Position numbers and translations under genes: made by a program
Shown here: in pieces, positions 1 through 6,467 of the stretch
Layout: each line of letters starts with the position of its first letter
How positions within the stretch are numbered: position 1 is the first letter of the stretch
Assembly (NCBI GenBank): GCA_004356305.1
Contig: SMXJ01000077.1
Coordinates: 1-9,625, forward strand
Source: Bacteroidota bacterium
Lineage (GTDB): Bacteria; Bacteroidota; Bacteroidia; Flavobacteriales; Flavobacteriaceae
Reading direction: 5' to 3'
Length of the DNA: 9,625 nucleotides
The notes under the pieces: model-generated
Seen by the model: the letters and a program-made list of their open reading frames with translations, nothing else
What the model was told of the DNA's origin: nothing
The model's database searches: none

Positions 1-34
1 AAATGATCACATACCCATAAATAAAGTGGAATCA

Positions 35-2455
35 TCAATAATTCACATAGACAAAGCCCAGGAACGCATCCGGAAATTCCGGGTCGTTCAAGAGAAGCAC
101 ATAGTAATAGGTGCCTACCGGGACGACCTTGTTCTGAACAAATATGCCGGTATTTGGGATGGCATCCCAGAAACCATCTTCATTTACACCTTCGTAGATC
201 AGATTTCCCTCCCGGCTGTAAATTTTAAGAATAAAATGATTGAATACATCCAGCAATCCTTCAATTTTGAAGGTGTCATTCAAAGTGTCCCCGTTGGGTG
301 AGATCCCTTGGCTGATTATGGGTTCGCAATTTTCAGTTGTGAGTAAAAATGATGCCGTCGCAAAACAAATTTCATTTTCTAAACGAACAAAAATAGTTTG
401 AGGGTCTACGACGTTTTGATATTGCTCAGGGTCACTAATCGCATTTTCATTGGCGATGGCATTTTCCAAAGTAGTGAAATAGGATATCACGTCGTTGGGG
501 TCTGTAGAAATGAGGTCATTCTGCTCCGTAAGGTCGAATGTAGCCATATCGAAACCTTCATCACACTCCAAAAGATCAGGAAGTATTGGAATGGGAGGGA
601 TGGTACCAAATTCAGCGATGATATTAAACTCATTGTTAAATTCGTTGAGTTCTTCTATGATTCCCACACCGGTACCGTCATCGTCGACCACCGCCAATAA
701 CGTAAAGATATCCGGGATATCTTCATTTAATGTCACTTCCAGGCTTCCGGGTTCATCGCCACCCACGGGGATCGAGTTTAGGGTTTGAGCTTGCCCGAAC
801 AAAATTCCATCAGCGTAAAATGCGATGGGTGTCCCTCCGGGAAGAGGTGCGGTAGCTTCAATATTGTAAACTGTATAATCTATAATGAGGTCGCGTTGAC
901 GACAGGCATAAATTTGATTATCTATGGTAATCGTAGCATCGGGTAACGGACAAATGATCACTTCCACTTCAAAGCTATCCACTACAAAACAGTCCGGGTT
1001 GGCCACACGTATCCAAATGGTTTGCGGATTCGACGTATTTTCATAGTTTTCGGGATCTGCAATTGGGTTTACCCCATTTTGGGCATCTTCTTCGATAAGG
1101 TGATATGTTATTGTATTCTCGGGATCTATTTGCCCGGTTGCTTCTGTCAGGTCAAACAATTCTAATCCTACCACATCGCAAAGCTCCAGGTCCATGAGGC
1201 CAACAATTTCCGGAAAAATTAGCAAGTGGAATTCCACATTGTCCTCATTGTTATCTTCATTAGATTCATTCACCATATTGTTGTCATCAACGATGGCTCG
1301 CAGTAAAAAATCTGCGGGGATATTATCCGGTATTGTGATATTGATGGTTCCACTTTCCGATCCTCCAATGGGTAATGGCATGGTTGTTTGAGCCGTGGCC
1401 ATCAAAATATTCTGCGCATAAAACCCAATACGCGTCCCGGCAGGAAGTTCCGCCGTACTATTTATGTTAAATACCGTATAATCGATCGTAATATCACGAT
1501 CACCACATTCCGTAGCCCCTGAGACGTTATCTATGACGATGGTGGCATCCGGTAATTCGGTATTCAGGACCGTGATCACATTGTTTATGATGACAAGGTC
1601 CTGATTCGAAGTGATCCGTATCAATGCACTTTTATCACCCGGCTGAATATTATCTTCGATATCGTAAAAATCGATATCCATATTATAGAAAACGCTTGAC
1701 CCGGTAAAGCTATTCGTGCCATTGAATTGATTGTCGGGCGGATTTAAAGGGTTGCTCAATATATTTCCATTGATCTGCAGGGTTTCATTATTGGCTATAT
1801 TCAGATCACCTTCCCAGGCTAAAAACCCTAATTTTGCTCCGGTATTATCCAATACGTTGAGGTTGTTGAGTTCGATATCGAGTTGGGGGTTTACGGCGGA
1901 TACAGTTTCAAAACCATCGAAAAGATTGACTTGATTAAGCGGTAAATTATTATCCTGATAGATGACCGTCACAGCCCAGCCGCCAAAATTAGTTGCATTC
2001 CCACCATTGATCACGCAGTAACTTTGAATTGCCTCGAAAAGGTCCAGTTCGTCAAGCAAATAATTCCCGTTCCCATTGGCCATCACGATGTCGGTTACAT
2101 CAGCAAATGCACCAAAGTAGACAAAGGTGGTATTCGGCAAAGTATAGCTGAACATTCTTGTGGCCGATACTGGTGTTCCCGCAAGATTGACATCAAAATC
2201 TCCTGCTCCGGAACCGGCCCAATATAAATAGGCCGCAATGAGTTGTTGTCCTGCTTGCAGCTGAAAATCGGCTGCACTTTCATCTAAGATATCACAAGCG
2301 GAGGCACCCCCATTTTCCTCAATGTTGAGGGTATTTCCGAAGGAAAGATAATCGTATCTACCGTTGAATTGTTGAAACAATTCAATTTCCTGAGCATAAA
2401 CAAAAGATGGAATTACCAGAAGTAAAACGAGAAGTTGGTTTTTTAGTAAAGGCAT
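35..2455 (-). CDS. Secreted CARDB-repeat protein with T9SS type B (gliding motility-associated) C-terminal sorting domain
   Basis: An 806-residue exported protein. A signal peptide is clear at residues 1-21 (MPLLKNQ, then LLVLLLVIPSF, cleavage near VYA|Q). Residues 60-300 form an uncharacterised secreted domain (AYLYWAGSG near 75, FADVTDIV near 117, GGWAVTVIYQ at 158, WEGD at 214), reminiscent of DUF3344-type regions, though that name is from memory. Two similar modules follow, about 302-503 and 505-710. Each begins PDAT(I/V)xIDN, has a CARDB-like beta domain (IDYTVFNI / IDYTVYNI) ending in an acidic N/E/D-rich segment (NESNEDNN, EELNEFNN), and then a second domain with DPExYxNxxxPQTI. Residues 711-806 are a CHU_C/type B sorting domain (ISPNGDTLNDTFKIEG, IYSREGNLIYEG, VPVGTYYYVL). 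By family knowledge the protein is carried across the outer membrane by the type IX system and is attached at or released from the surface; an adhesive or structural role is inference. No PorP/SprF partner gene is visible; only 34 bases remain downstream. Confidence 0.93.
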   Translation of the reverse strand: MPLLKNQLLVLLLVIPSFVYAQEIELFQQFNGRYDYLSFGNTLNIEENGGASACDILDESAADFQLQAGQQLIAAYLYWAGSGAGDFDVNLAGTPVSATRMFSYTLPNTTFVYFGAFADVTDIVMANGNGNYLLDELDLFEAIQSYCVINGGNATNFGGWAVTVIYQDNNLPLNQVNLFDGFETVSAVNPQLDIELNNLNVLDNTGAKLGFLAWEGDLNIANNETLQINGNILSNPLNPPDNQFNGTNSFTGSSVFYNMDIDFYDIEDNIQPGDKSALIRITSNQDLVIINNVITVLNTELPDATIVIDNVSGATECGDRDITIDYTVFNINSTAELPAGTRIGFYAQNILMATAQTTMPLPIGGSESGTINITIPDNIPADFLLRAIVDDNNMVNESNEDNNEDNVEFHLLIFPEIVGLMDLELCDVVGLELFDLTEATGQIDPENTITYHLIEEDAQNGVNPIADPENYENTSNPQTIWIRVANPDCFVVDSFEVEVIICPLPDATITIDNQIYACRQRDLIIDYTVYNIEATAPLPGGTPIAFYADGILFGQAQTLNSIPVGGDEPGSLEVTLNEDIPDIFTLLAVVDDDGTGVGIIEELNEFNNEFNIIAEFGTIPPIPILPDLLECDEGFDMATFDLTEQNDLISTDPNDVISYFTTLENAIANENAISDPEQYQNVVDPQTIFVRLENEICFATASFLLTTENCEPIISQGISPNGDTLNDTFKIEGLLDVFNHFILKIYSREGNLIYEGVNEDGFWDAIPNTGIFVQNKVVPVGTYYYVLLLNDPEFPDAFLGFVYVNY

Positions 2456-2470
2456 AGCATAGATTGTTCT

Positions 2471-2490
2471 CTAAATATACGAATATTTAG
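2471..2490. promoter_or_regulatory. Inverted repeat with promoter-like overlap upstream of the secreted-protein gene
   Basis: Perfect 8-base arms, CTAAATAT and ATATTTAG, flank a 4-base centre in the 74-base gap between the ABC permease stop and the start of the secreted-protein gene. Read on the minus strand, the downstream arm gives TATATTTA, one base from the Bacteroidota -7 consensus TAnnTTTG. However, the only good TTG upstream is 34 bases away, too far for a normal -33 element. No T-tract follows, so it is not a standard intrinsic terminator. An operator or weak promoter is possible, and AT-rich chance symmetry cannot be excluded. Confidence 0.3.
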
Positions 2491-2529
2491 ATTCCGTCGT
2501 CACGAACTTATTACAATGCAGGTCTTGAT

Positions 2530-3366
2530 TTATAAATCACGTTTTTTAAGTATGGCGTATGACCAGAAGATAAACAAAGCCGTCCAAACAATAACAATTC
2601 CCAGATCCAGGAATTGTACGTCGTAATTTTTTGTGAGTTCCTCACCTAATTGACTGGCTGCAGATTGTACCGCGCCTAGTCGAGTGAAGGGTTCTACTAT
2701 TAAATTGGACATGGCTGATAGAGGGAAAAACTGTGTTACATTTTCGGCGATATCTGTATCCTTGAAAAATTGAAATTTCATCAATAAAAATAAAATCACT
2801 TCAACGATCCACCAGATCACCAGGAATCCGATGGCAAAGGCCGATCGTTTCACGAGCACTCCTAAAAACAGACATAAAGAGAAGAAACCAACCAATTTTA
2901 TAAAATAGGCCACAAGGTATTCCATATCGCTAAAAATGATACCTATCTCATTATAATCTGAGAAGATAAGTCCTAAAATCATTGAGATAATGAATACGAA
3001 AATTGTCGAAACCAATGCATAGATAATGACGGTTAGGAACTTCGAGAGCACAAATTCTTTTTTACTTAAACCATCGATCAAGTTTTGTTTTAAGGTGCTG
3101 TAACTGTACTCATTAGCCATCATTGAAACGATCACAATGGCTAGGAATATTTTAAGAATGGCTGCCATCCAGGTATTAAAATGCCATATAAATGGGAAAT
3201 TAAATATCCCTTGGTCTGCCACTCTAAATTTTACACCGCCAAAATTGAATTCGATAGAAACAATAAGGGCGATAAAGCAGATAAGAGCAAAGTAAATGAT
3301 TGAAATGGCCTTCGCACTCTTATTGTATTTTAACTTCTGTAATTCTATTTGCAGTAATCGTAGCAT
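2530..3366 (-). CDS. ABC-2 type transporter permease subunit
   Basis: A 278-residue integral inner-membrane protein with about six hydrophobic helices: near residues 20-38, 66-84, 109-135, 149-172, 176-196 and 252-273. Between helices 2 and 3 lies the ABC-2 family signature region NEYSYSTLKQNLIDGLSKKEF (split: NEYSYSTLK from 85, LIDGLSKKEF from 96), the usual E-x5-T-x4-L-x2-G-x-S/K-R/K-x-E/F pattern of BcrB/NatB-like permeases. The short basic N-terminus (LQIELQKLKYNK) is cytosolic by the positive-inside rule. It lies 5 bases downstream of the ATPase gene, so the two almost certainly form one exporter. The substrate cannot be read from the sequence; peptide antibiotic, lipid or Na+ export are all known for relatives, and Bacteroidota genomes carry many such uncharacterised pairs. 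A 14-base palindrome spans the stop codon and is probably incidental. Confidence 0.9.
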   Translation of the reverse strand: MLRLLQIELQKLKYNKSAKAISIIYFALICFIALIVSIEFNFGGVKFRVADQGIFNFPFIWHFNTWMAAILKIFLAIVIVSMMANEYSYSTLKQNLIDGLSKKEFVLSKFLTVIIYALVSTIFVFIISMILGLIFSDYNEIGIIFSDMEYLVAYFIKLVGFFSLCLFLGVLVKRSAFAIGFLVIWWIVEVILFLLMKFQFFKDTDIAENVTQFFPLSAMSNLIVEPFTRLGAVQSAASQLGEELTKNYDVQFLDLGIVIVWTALFIFWSYAILKKRDL

Positions 3367-3371
3367 GGCCG

Positions 3372-4268
3372 TTAGTTGTTTTTGGTGATTTCAAGGAATT
3401 GTTCTTCCAAACTTTCTTTGCGTTTTTCCAGTTGGGACAATACAATTCCCTTGTTGAACAGCTTTTTATTCACTTCTGAAGCATCGGTTGGTTCTTTTAA
3501 ATAGGCTATGATCACTTCGCCTTCCTGCTTGATATTTGTAAAAACATCCATTTCCTCCAATGCACTTTTCAAAACCGTATTATTGTCACTTTGCAATATC
3601 ATAAAACCATGGTTGGTGTTCATTCCATCCACACTTCCGGCGTATAGGCTTACACCTTTCTGAAGAATCACTACATGTGTACATACTTTTTCTACTTCAT
3701 CGAGTAAGTGGGAAGCCAGTAAGATCGTAGTTCCTTTCGAAGCGATATCTTTTATGATCTCCCGAACTTGGTGAATCCCCTGTGGATCAAGACCATTGGT
3801 AGGCTCATCGAGTATTAAGATCTCCGGGTTGTTCAACAATGAGGAGGCAATTGCCAGGCGTTGTTTCATCCCCAACGAAAACGTACGAAATTTACTGTCT
3901 TTTCGCTCCAAAAGGCCAACGATTTCCAGTTTTTCTTCAATTATATCTGTATCGACTTCTTTTATTTTGCAAACCAGTTCCAGATTTTGCACAGCTGTCA
4001 TATATGGATAGAAATTAGGGCGTTCAATAATTGCACCTACTTTTTTCAAGGCGTTGTGTGTAGAATCACTTCCGTCGAACCAATGAAAGTCTCCGGCGGT
4101 TCGATTTACTACATTAAGTACTATTCCCAGAGTGGTGGATTTACCGCTGCCATTCGGGCCCAGTATACCATAGACATTCCCTTTTTCAATAGTAAAAGAT
4201 AAATTTTTAACCGCCGTAATGGGACCAAAATTTTTGGTGAGATTATTTAGTGTGAGTACGGGTTGCAC
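3372..4268 (-). CDS. ABC transporter ATP-binding protein (BcrA/DrrA-like exporter ATPase)
   Basis: A 298-residue ATPase expected to drive the downstream six-helix permease. Visible motifs: Walker A GPNGSGKST (37-45), signature SLGMKQ (131-136, the BcrA-type variant of LSGGQ), Walker B ILILDEP (150-156), D-loop GLD (159-161) and switch His187 (ASHLL). At the Q-loop position the sequence is GAIIERPNFYPYMTA, with Glu82 where most ABC ATPases have Gln; BcrA-like exporter ATPases often show this. Residues about 215-298 are a C-terminal extension of the type seen in the family. Translation must begin at a GTG codon (minus-strand bases 4268-4266): a TAA stop lies seven codons upstream in frame with no ATG between, and MQPVLTLNNLTKNFG is a typical family N-terminus. 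A 25-base perfect palindrome sits 42 bases upstream and may control the pair. Confidence 0.93.
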   Translation of the reverse strand: MQPVLTLNNLTKNFGPITAVKNLSFTIEKGNVYGILGPNGSGKSTTLGIVLNVVNRTAGDFHWFDGSDSTHNALKKVGAIIERPNFYPYMTAVQNLELVCKIKEVDTDIIEEKLEIVGLLERKDSKFRTFSLGMKQRLAIASSLLNNPEILILDEPTNGLDPQGIHQVREIIKDIASKGTTILLASHLLDEVEKVCTHVVILQKGVSLYAGSVDGMNTNHGFMILQSDNNTVLKSALEEMDVFTNIKQEGEVIIAYLKEPTDASEVNKKLFNKGIVLSQLEKRKESLEEQFLEITKNN

Positions 4269-4310
4269 AAAATTTGATTTTGATGATTAGATGGTAATAC
4301 GACGATCTAC

Positions 4311-4335
4311 CATTAAAATTGTTACAATTTTAATG
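4311..4335. promoter_or_regulatory. Perfect 25-base palindrome, candidate operator of the ABC exporter operon
   Basis: Two perfect 12-base arms, CATTAAAATTGT and ACAATTTTAATG, are separated by a single central base (4323). The core is TTGT-T-ACAA. It lies in the 115-base gap between the pRiA4b-like gene and the ABC ATPase start, 42 bases upstream of the GTG. In RNA it could fold as an 11-base-pair stem with a 3-base loop, but no U-tract follows on either strand, so a canonical intrinsic terminator is unlikely. Dimeric repressor operators of GntR, TetR or MarR type look like this; the regulator itself is not in the window. The symmetry is seen directly; the operator role is inference. Confidence 0.5.
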
Positions 4336-4383
4336 AAAAGCACCAAACATTCCACTTGTTAGATAGTAGGGATCTCTACTCGC

Positions 4384-4896
4384 TTAATTCCAATTTTCAT
4401 CAAAGTCGAGATGGTCGTAATCGTCAGGGTCAAGACCGTGATCATCATCCGGATTGTCTTCACCGGTTGGGTCTGCGATGAATTCTTTGTCGGGGGCTTC
4501 TTCAGGGATATCACCGTGGGAGAACATTAAATTAGGATAGTTAAGACCTTTTACGCGTTCGGCTATTTCAGCAAGTTCAACCATAAATGTCCACATATTC
4601 AGGAAATCGTATACGTAAATTAGTTTGGTTTGTTCCTTATGTGTCACCTCCTTGATCTTGGTTTTGTTCATAGTACGAAGACTTCCGGCTGCTTCACTCA
4701 TATCGAACAAAGCGATCTCTTCCCCCTGTTCCCAAAGATCATTACTCACATAAAACGAAGCCATTTCCTGTCCTGCGAAGCCAAATGCCTGCGTGATCGT
4801 ATTGTGTAGATCTTCCAGGTTAGCCATAGCTTCTATTTCTATGTCACGAAATACATCTTCATGCGCGTCGAGGATGATTCTAAAACGGTAAATCAT
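4384..4896 (-). CDS. pRiA4b ORF-3-like family protein (also annotated as IS1096 passenger TnpR-like)
   Basis: A 170-residue soluble protein with the family layout. The N-terminal strand-helix unit is MIYRFRIILDAHEDVFRDIEI, split as YRFRIILD (3-10) and VFRDIEIE (15-22), followed by LEDLHNTITQAFGF (27-40) and the fold-defining KLIYVYDFLNMWTF (split KLIYVYDF 91-98, LNMWTF 99-104). The common family form is YDFGDxWxH; here Gly-Asp is Leu-Asn and the His is absent, which I believe is usual in Bacteroidota members. Residues 136-170 form a strongly acidic Asp-rich tail (for example DNPDDDHGLDPDDYDHLDFD), probably disordered. The biochemical function of the family is not known; despite the names, nothing here suggests a plasmid, resolvase activity or insertion sequence. 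It is preceded by a good promoter and followed by 115 bases, so it is probably a single-gene transcript or leads into the ABC pair. Confidence 0.82.
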   Translation of the reverse strand: MIYRFRIILDAHEDVFRDIEIEAMANLEDLHNTITQAFGFAGQEMASFYVSNDLWEQGEEIALFDMSEAAGSLRTMNKTKIKEVTHKEQTKLIYVYDFLNMWTFMVELAEIAERVKGLNYPNLMFSHGDIPEEAPDKEFIADPTGEDNPDDDHGLDPDDYDHLDFDENWN

Positions 4897-4915
4897 TTGC
4901 CAAAAAAATTGATTA

Positions 4916-4945
4916 CAAAGTTAAAATTTATTCCTTGCTTAAGAA
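4916..4945 (-). promoter_or_regulatory. Bacteroidota-type sigma-A promoter for the pRiA4b-like gene
   Basis: Read on the minus strand, TAACTTTG (4923-4916) is an exact match to the -7 consensus TAnnTTTG. TTC (4945-4943), one base from the -33 TTG, lies 19 bases upstream, the expected spacing. The -7 element ends 19 bases before the ATG at 4896, implying a very short leader. No other gap in the window gives a match this good. Confidence 0.5.
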
Positions 4946-4972
4946 GGGTTGGTGCCGTGTTTTTCTACTGAA

Positions 4973-5986
4973 TTATTTACTGAATCGATGCAGTGTAAAT
5001 GTCATTGTGGCGACTAAGAAAAATGCGGCCACCTGATGCATAACCCCTAACCAAACGGGTACTTGAAGTATCAATGTGAAAATTCCCAGTACAAACTGAA
5101 GGAGGACCAGCCCAACTAAAATATTCACACCGTTCTTTTGAGTCGCAGTAAGGGTCATTTTTCGGGCTTTGAACCAGATGACGACAATAATTGCAACCAC
5201 AATATAAGCGAGGTATCTATGTACGAATTGCACTCCGCTCTTGCCCTCCACAAAATTCTTCCAAACAGGATATTGTTCGATGGTTACGGTTTCGTGGATC
5301 CACTTTCCATCATTCATCAATGGCCAGTGATTATGGATCCAACCTGCATCCAATCCTGCGACAAAGGCACCCCAAATGATCTGAAGGAGCAATAAAGTCA
5401 ATCCCAGGCGTATCAGATCTCTGAATTTTTTCTGAATTTCCTTTTTTATCGGGTACCAAATATCCAAGGCAACCCATAATGTATAGGCGAAAGCGACAAA
5501 TGCCGCGGTCAAATGAATTGCAAGGCGATAGTGACTTACATCCGGGCGGTCTATGAGTCCACTTTTTACCATATACCAACCTAAAAAGCCCTGGAAACCT
5601 CCTAAACAGAGAAGGATGAGGCATTTTTTTATGGTTGATCTCGATAATTGTTTACGAAATAAAAAGTACAAGAAAGGAATGATAAAAACCACACCTATAA
5701 AACGACCGATCACCCTATGAAGCCATTCCCAAAAAAAGATATCTTTAAAATCCTGCAGACTGAAATCGTAATTGAGTTTTTCGTATTCGGGATATAACTT
5801 ATACAGTTCGAAGGTGCGTTGCCATTCCACTTCGTTCAGAGGGGGTATGGTGCCGGAAATTAATTTATAATTCGATATGGATAAGCCGGAATGTGTTAGT
5901 CTGGTAATCCCACCCACAATCACCATAATAAAAATTAGGAGGCATCCCACAAGTAACCAATAGAACACTTTTCTGTTGTCTTTCAT
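4973..5986 (-). CDS. ctaA: Heme A synthase, Cox15/CtaA family
   Basis: A 337-residue inner-membrane enzyme that converts heme O to heme A for aa3-type cytochrome oxidases. About eight membrane helices are visible, starting at residue 8, in two related four-helix halves. The family hallmarks are present: GGITRLTHSGLS (25-36), the EWLHR motif (Glu87, His90, Arg91) and the other heme-ligand histidines His158 (RLAIH), His256 (FVHRYLA) and His317 (GVMHQ). Cysteines occur only at 15, 122 and 127, in or beside membrane segments; the extracytoplasmic loop cysteine pair of Bacillus CtaA is absent, as in mitochondrial Cox15-like enzymes. The length is normal. No cytochrome oxidase or heme O synthase gene is adjacent, so its partners must be elsewhere. 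The region just before its ATG is an octamer array rather than a recognisable promoter; it may be read from the upstream operon or from a promoter within the array. Confidence 0.95.
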   Translation of the reverse strand: MKDNRKVFYWLLVGCLLIFIMVIVGGITRLTHSGLSISNYKLISGTIPPLNEVEWQRTFELYKLYPEYEKLNYDFSLQDFKDIFFWEWLHRVIGRFIGVVFIIPFLYFLFRKQLSRSTIKKCLILLCLGGFQGFLGWYMVKSGLIDRPDVSHYRLAIHLTAAFVAFAYTLWVALDIWYPIKKEIQKKFRDLIRLGLTLLLLQIIWGAFVAGLDAGWIHNHWPLMNDGKWIHETVTIEQYPVWKNFVEGKSGVQFVHRYLAYIVVAIIVVIWFKARKMTLTATQKNGVNILVGLVLLQFVLGIFTLILQVPVWLGVMHQVAAFFLVATMTFTLHRFSK

Positions 5987-5996
5987 TTGGAGTTAC

Positions 5997-6060
5997 AAAG
6001 TTTTAAAGTCGTAAAGTATCAAAGCATTAAAGTAGTAAAGTATCTAAGATTTAAAATTTG
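5997..6060. repeat. Tandem AAAG-NNNN octamer array (left flank of the four-helix gene)
   Basis: Read on the plus strand, six successive octamers begin with AAAG (starts at 5997, 6005, 6013, 6021, 6029, 6037) followed by four variable bases; AAAGTATC occurs twice exactly. Two decayed units (TAAGATTT, AAAATTTG) extend it to 6060. The array can also be described as two 24-base units, 6003-6026 and 6027-6050, with 20 of 24 positions identical. It fills nearly all of the gap between the four-helix stop codon and the start of heme A synthase. A related array in the opposite orientation lies on the other side of the four-helix gene. Confidence 0.75.
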
Positions 6061-6065
6061 GAGGT

Positions 6066-6428
6066 TTAGTCTTTTATTTTTCTAATGAAACTGGTTAACA
6101 TTCTTTCTATTTCCCTTGTGTATTCATATAATTCTTCAAAGGAGTCTTTTTCTAAATACTTTAGATTGAAAGCAATTTCAATTTGCGTTTGTAATTCAAA
6201 TAAAGAGCTCAAAGAAATGTTTAAAAATCTCAAATAGTCTTTCTTACCATCCCTGCCATATCCTTCAGCAACATTACTCGGAATAGAAATCGCACTTCTT
6301 TTTATTTGTGATGATAGCCCGAATAATTCTTCCGTAGGGAAAAACTTTAATTCGCTATAAAGAATGGTTACAAGTTGCATCGACTTTTGCCAGACCTTTA
6401 ACTTTCTATAGGTTGCTTCATTTTTCAT
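6066..6428 (-). CDS. Four-helix-bundle protein, S23/23S rRNA intervening-sequence protein (IVP) family
   Basis: A 120-residue protein with the family pattern: KLKVWQKSMQLVTILYS (9-25, helix 1), FPTEELFGLSSQIKRSAIS (split FPTEELFGL 30-38, SQIKRSAISIPSNVAEGYGR 40-59, the signature), DYLRFLNISLSSLFELQTQ (split DYLRFLNISL 64-73, SSLFELQTQIEIA 74-86), and a last helix at 95-118 ending in a basic tail RKIKD. The length is normal and no key segment is missing. Family members form basic ring-shaped pentamers; the homologue Avd acts with reverse transcriptase in diversity-generating retroelements, but no reverse transcriptase is in this window. The function of the stand-alone form is unknown; nucleic acid binding is likely. 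Its ATG follows the CCA-enzyme stop with no intervening base (TGA-ATG), so termination-reinitiation is plausible. Flanking octamer arrays on both sides suggest the gene arrived as a unit. Confidence 0.88.
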   Translation of the reverse strand: MKNEATYRKLKVWQKSMQLVTILYSELKFFPTEELFGLSSQIKRSAISIPSNVAEGYGRDGKKDYLRFLNISLSSLFELQTQIEIAFNLKYLEKDSFEELYEYTREIERMLTSFIRKIKD

Positions 6429-6467
6429 TCACTTAGTATCTTTGTCACTCTGAGGCTTTGAAACTTT
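6428..6467. repeat. AAAG-type octamer array (right flank), inverted and coding for the CCA-enzyme tail
   Basis: Read on the minus strand, five octamers run without gaps from 6467 to 6428: AAAGTTTC, AAAGCCTC, AGAGTGAC, AAAGATAC and TAAGTGAA. Four of the five keep A-A-G at positions 2-4 and three begin AAAG. The orientation is opposite to the array at 5997-6060. It supplies codons 472-483 and the stop of the CCA-adding enzyme (tail KVSKPQSDKDTK) and reaches the first base of the four-helix start codon. The array is seen directly but is more degenerate than the left one, so chance lysine-rich coding is a real alternative. Confidence 0.5.

Larger units (their letters stand above)
5997..6467 (-). 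mobile_element. Candidate IVS-like mobile unit: four-helix gene with inverted octamer-array termini
   Basis: A single small gene (6066-6428) is bracketed by two arrays of 8-base units built on AAAG. Each reads AAAG-NNNN toward the gene, so they form degenerate terminal inverted repeats; AAAGTTTT against AAAGTTTC mark the outer ends. The four-helix family was first described inside intervening sequences of 23S rRNA genes, where ORF-bearing inserts are bounded by inverted repeats that pair in RNA. Here the unit sits between two housekeeping genes instead. No transposase and no target-site duplication is evident. Calling it mobile is inference from structure. Confidence 0.3.

Noticed and set aside
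1..34. Possible start of a PorP/SprF gene downstream of the secreted protein.
   Set aside because: Only 34 bases are available and no frame can be judged.
26..301. Plus-strand open frame of 91 codons at the left edge.
   Set aside because: It is antisense to the well-supported type B sorting domain coding region and matches no recognisable family; the other plus-strand open frames are likewise shadows.
2526..2539. 14-base perfect palindrome TGATTTATAAATCA spanning the stop codon of the ABC permease.
   Set aside because: Very AT-rich, without loop space for an RNA hairpin and followed by no U-tract; most likely a by-product of the Asp-Leu-stop codons.
4365..4380. Near-palindrome AGTAGGGATCTCTACT just after the pRiA4b-like stop codon, possible terminator.
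   Set aside because: One internal mismatch leaves only a 5-base-pair RNA stem and no U-tract follows, so a terminator call is not supported.
4384..4896. An insertion sequence or plasmid remnant, because of the pRiA4b/IS1096 family name.
   Set aside because: No transposase, terminal repeats or target duplications are visible; the name reflects only where the family was first seen.
5331..5624. Second minus-strand open frame of 97 codons inside the heme A synthase gene.
   Set aside because: Lies wholly within the conserved ctaA frame, has an arginine- and proline-rich out-of-frame composition and no family resemblance.
6066..6428. A diversity-generating retroelement, because Avd is a four-helix-bundle homologue.
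   Set aside because: No reverse transcriptase, template repeat or variable repeat is present nearby; the signature fits the general IVP family.
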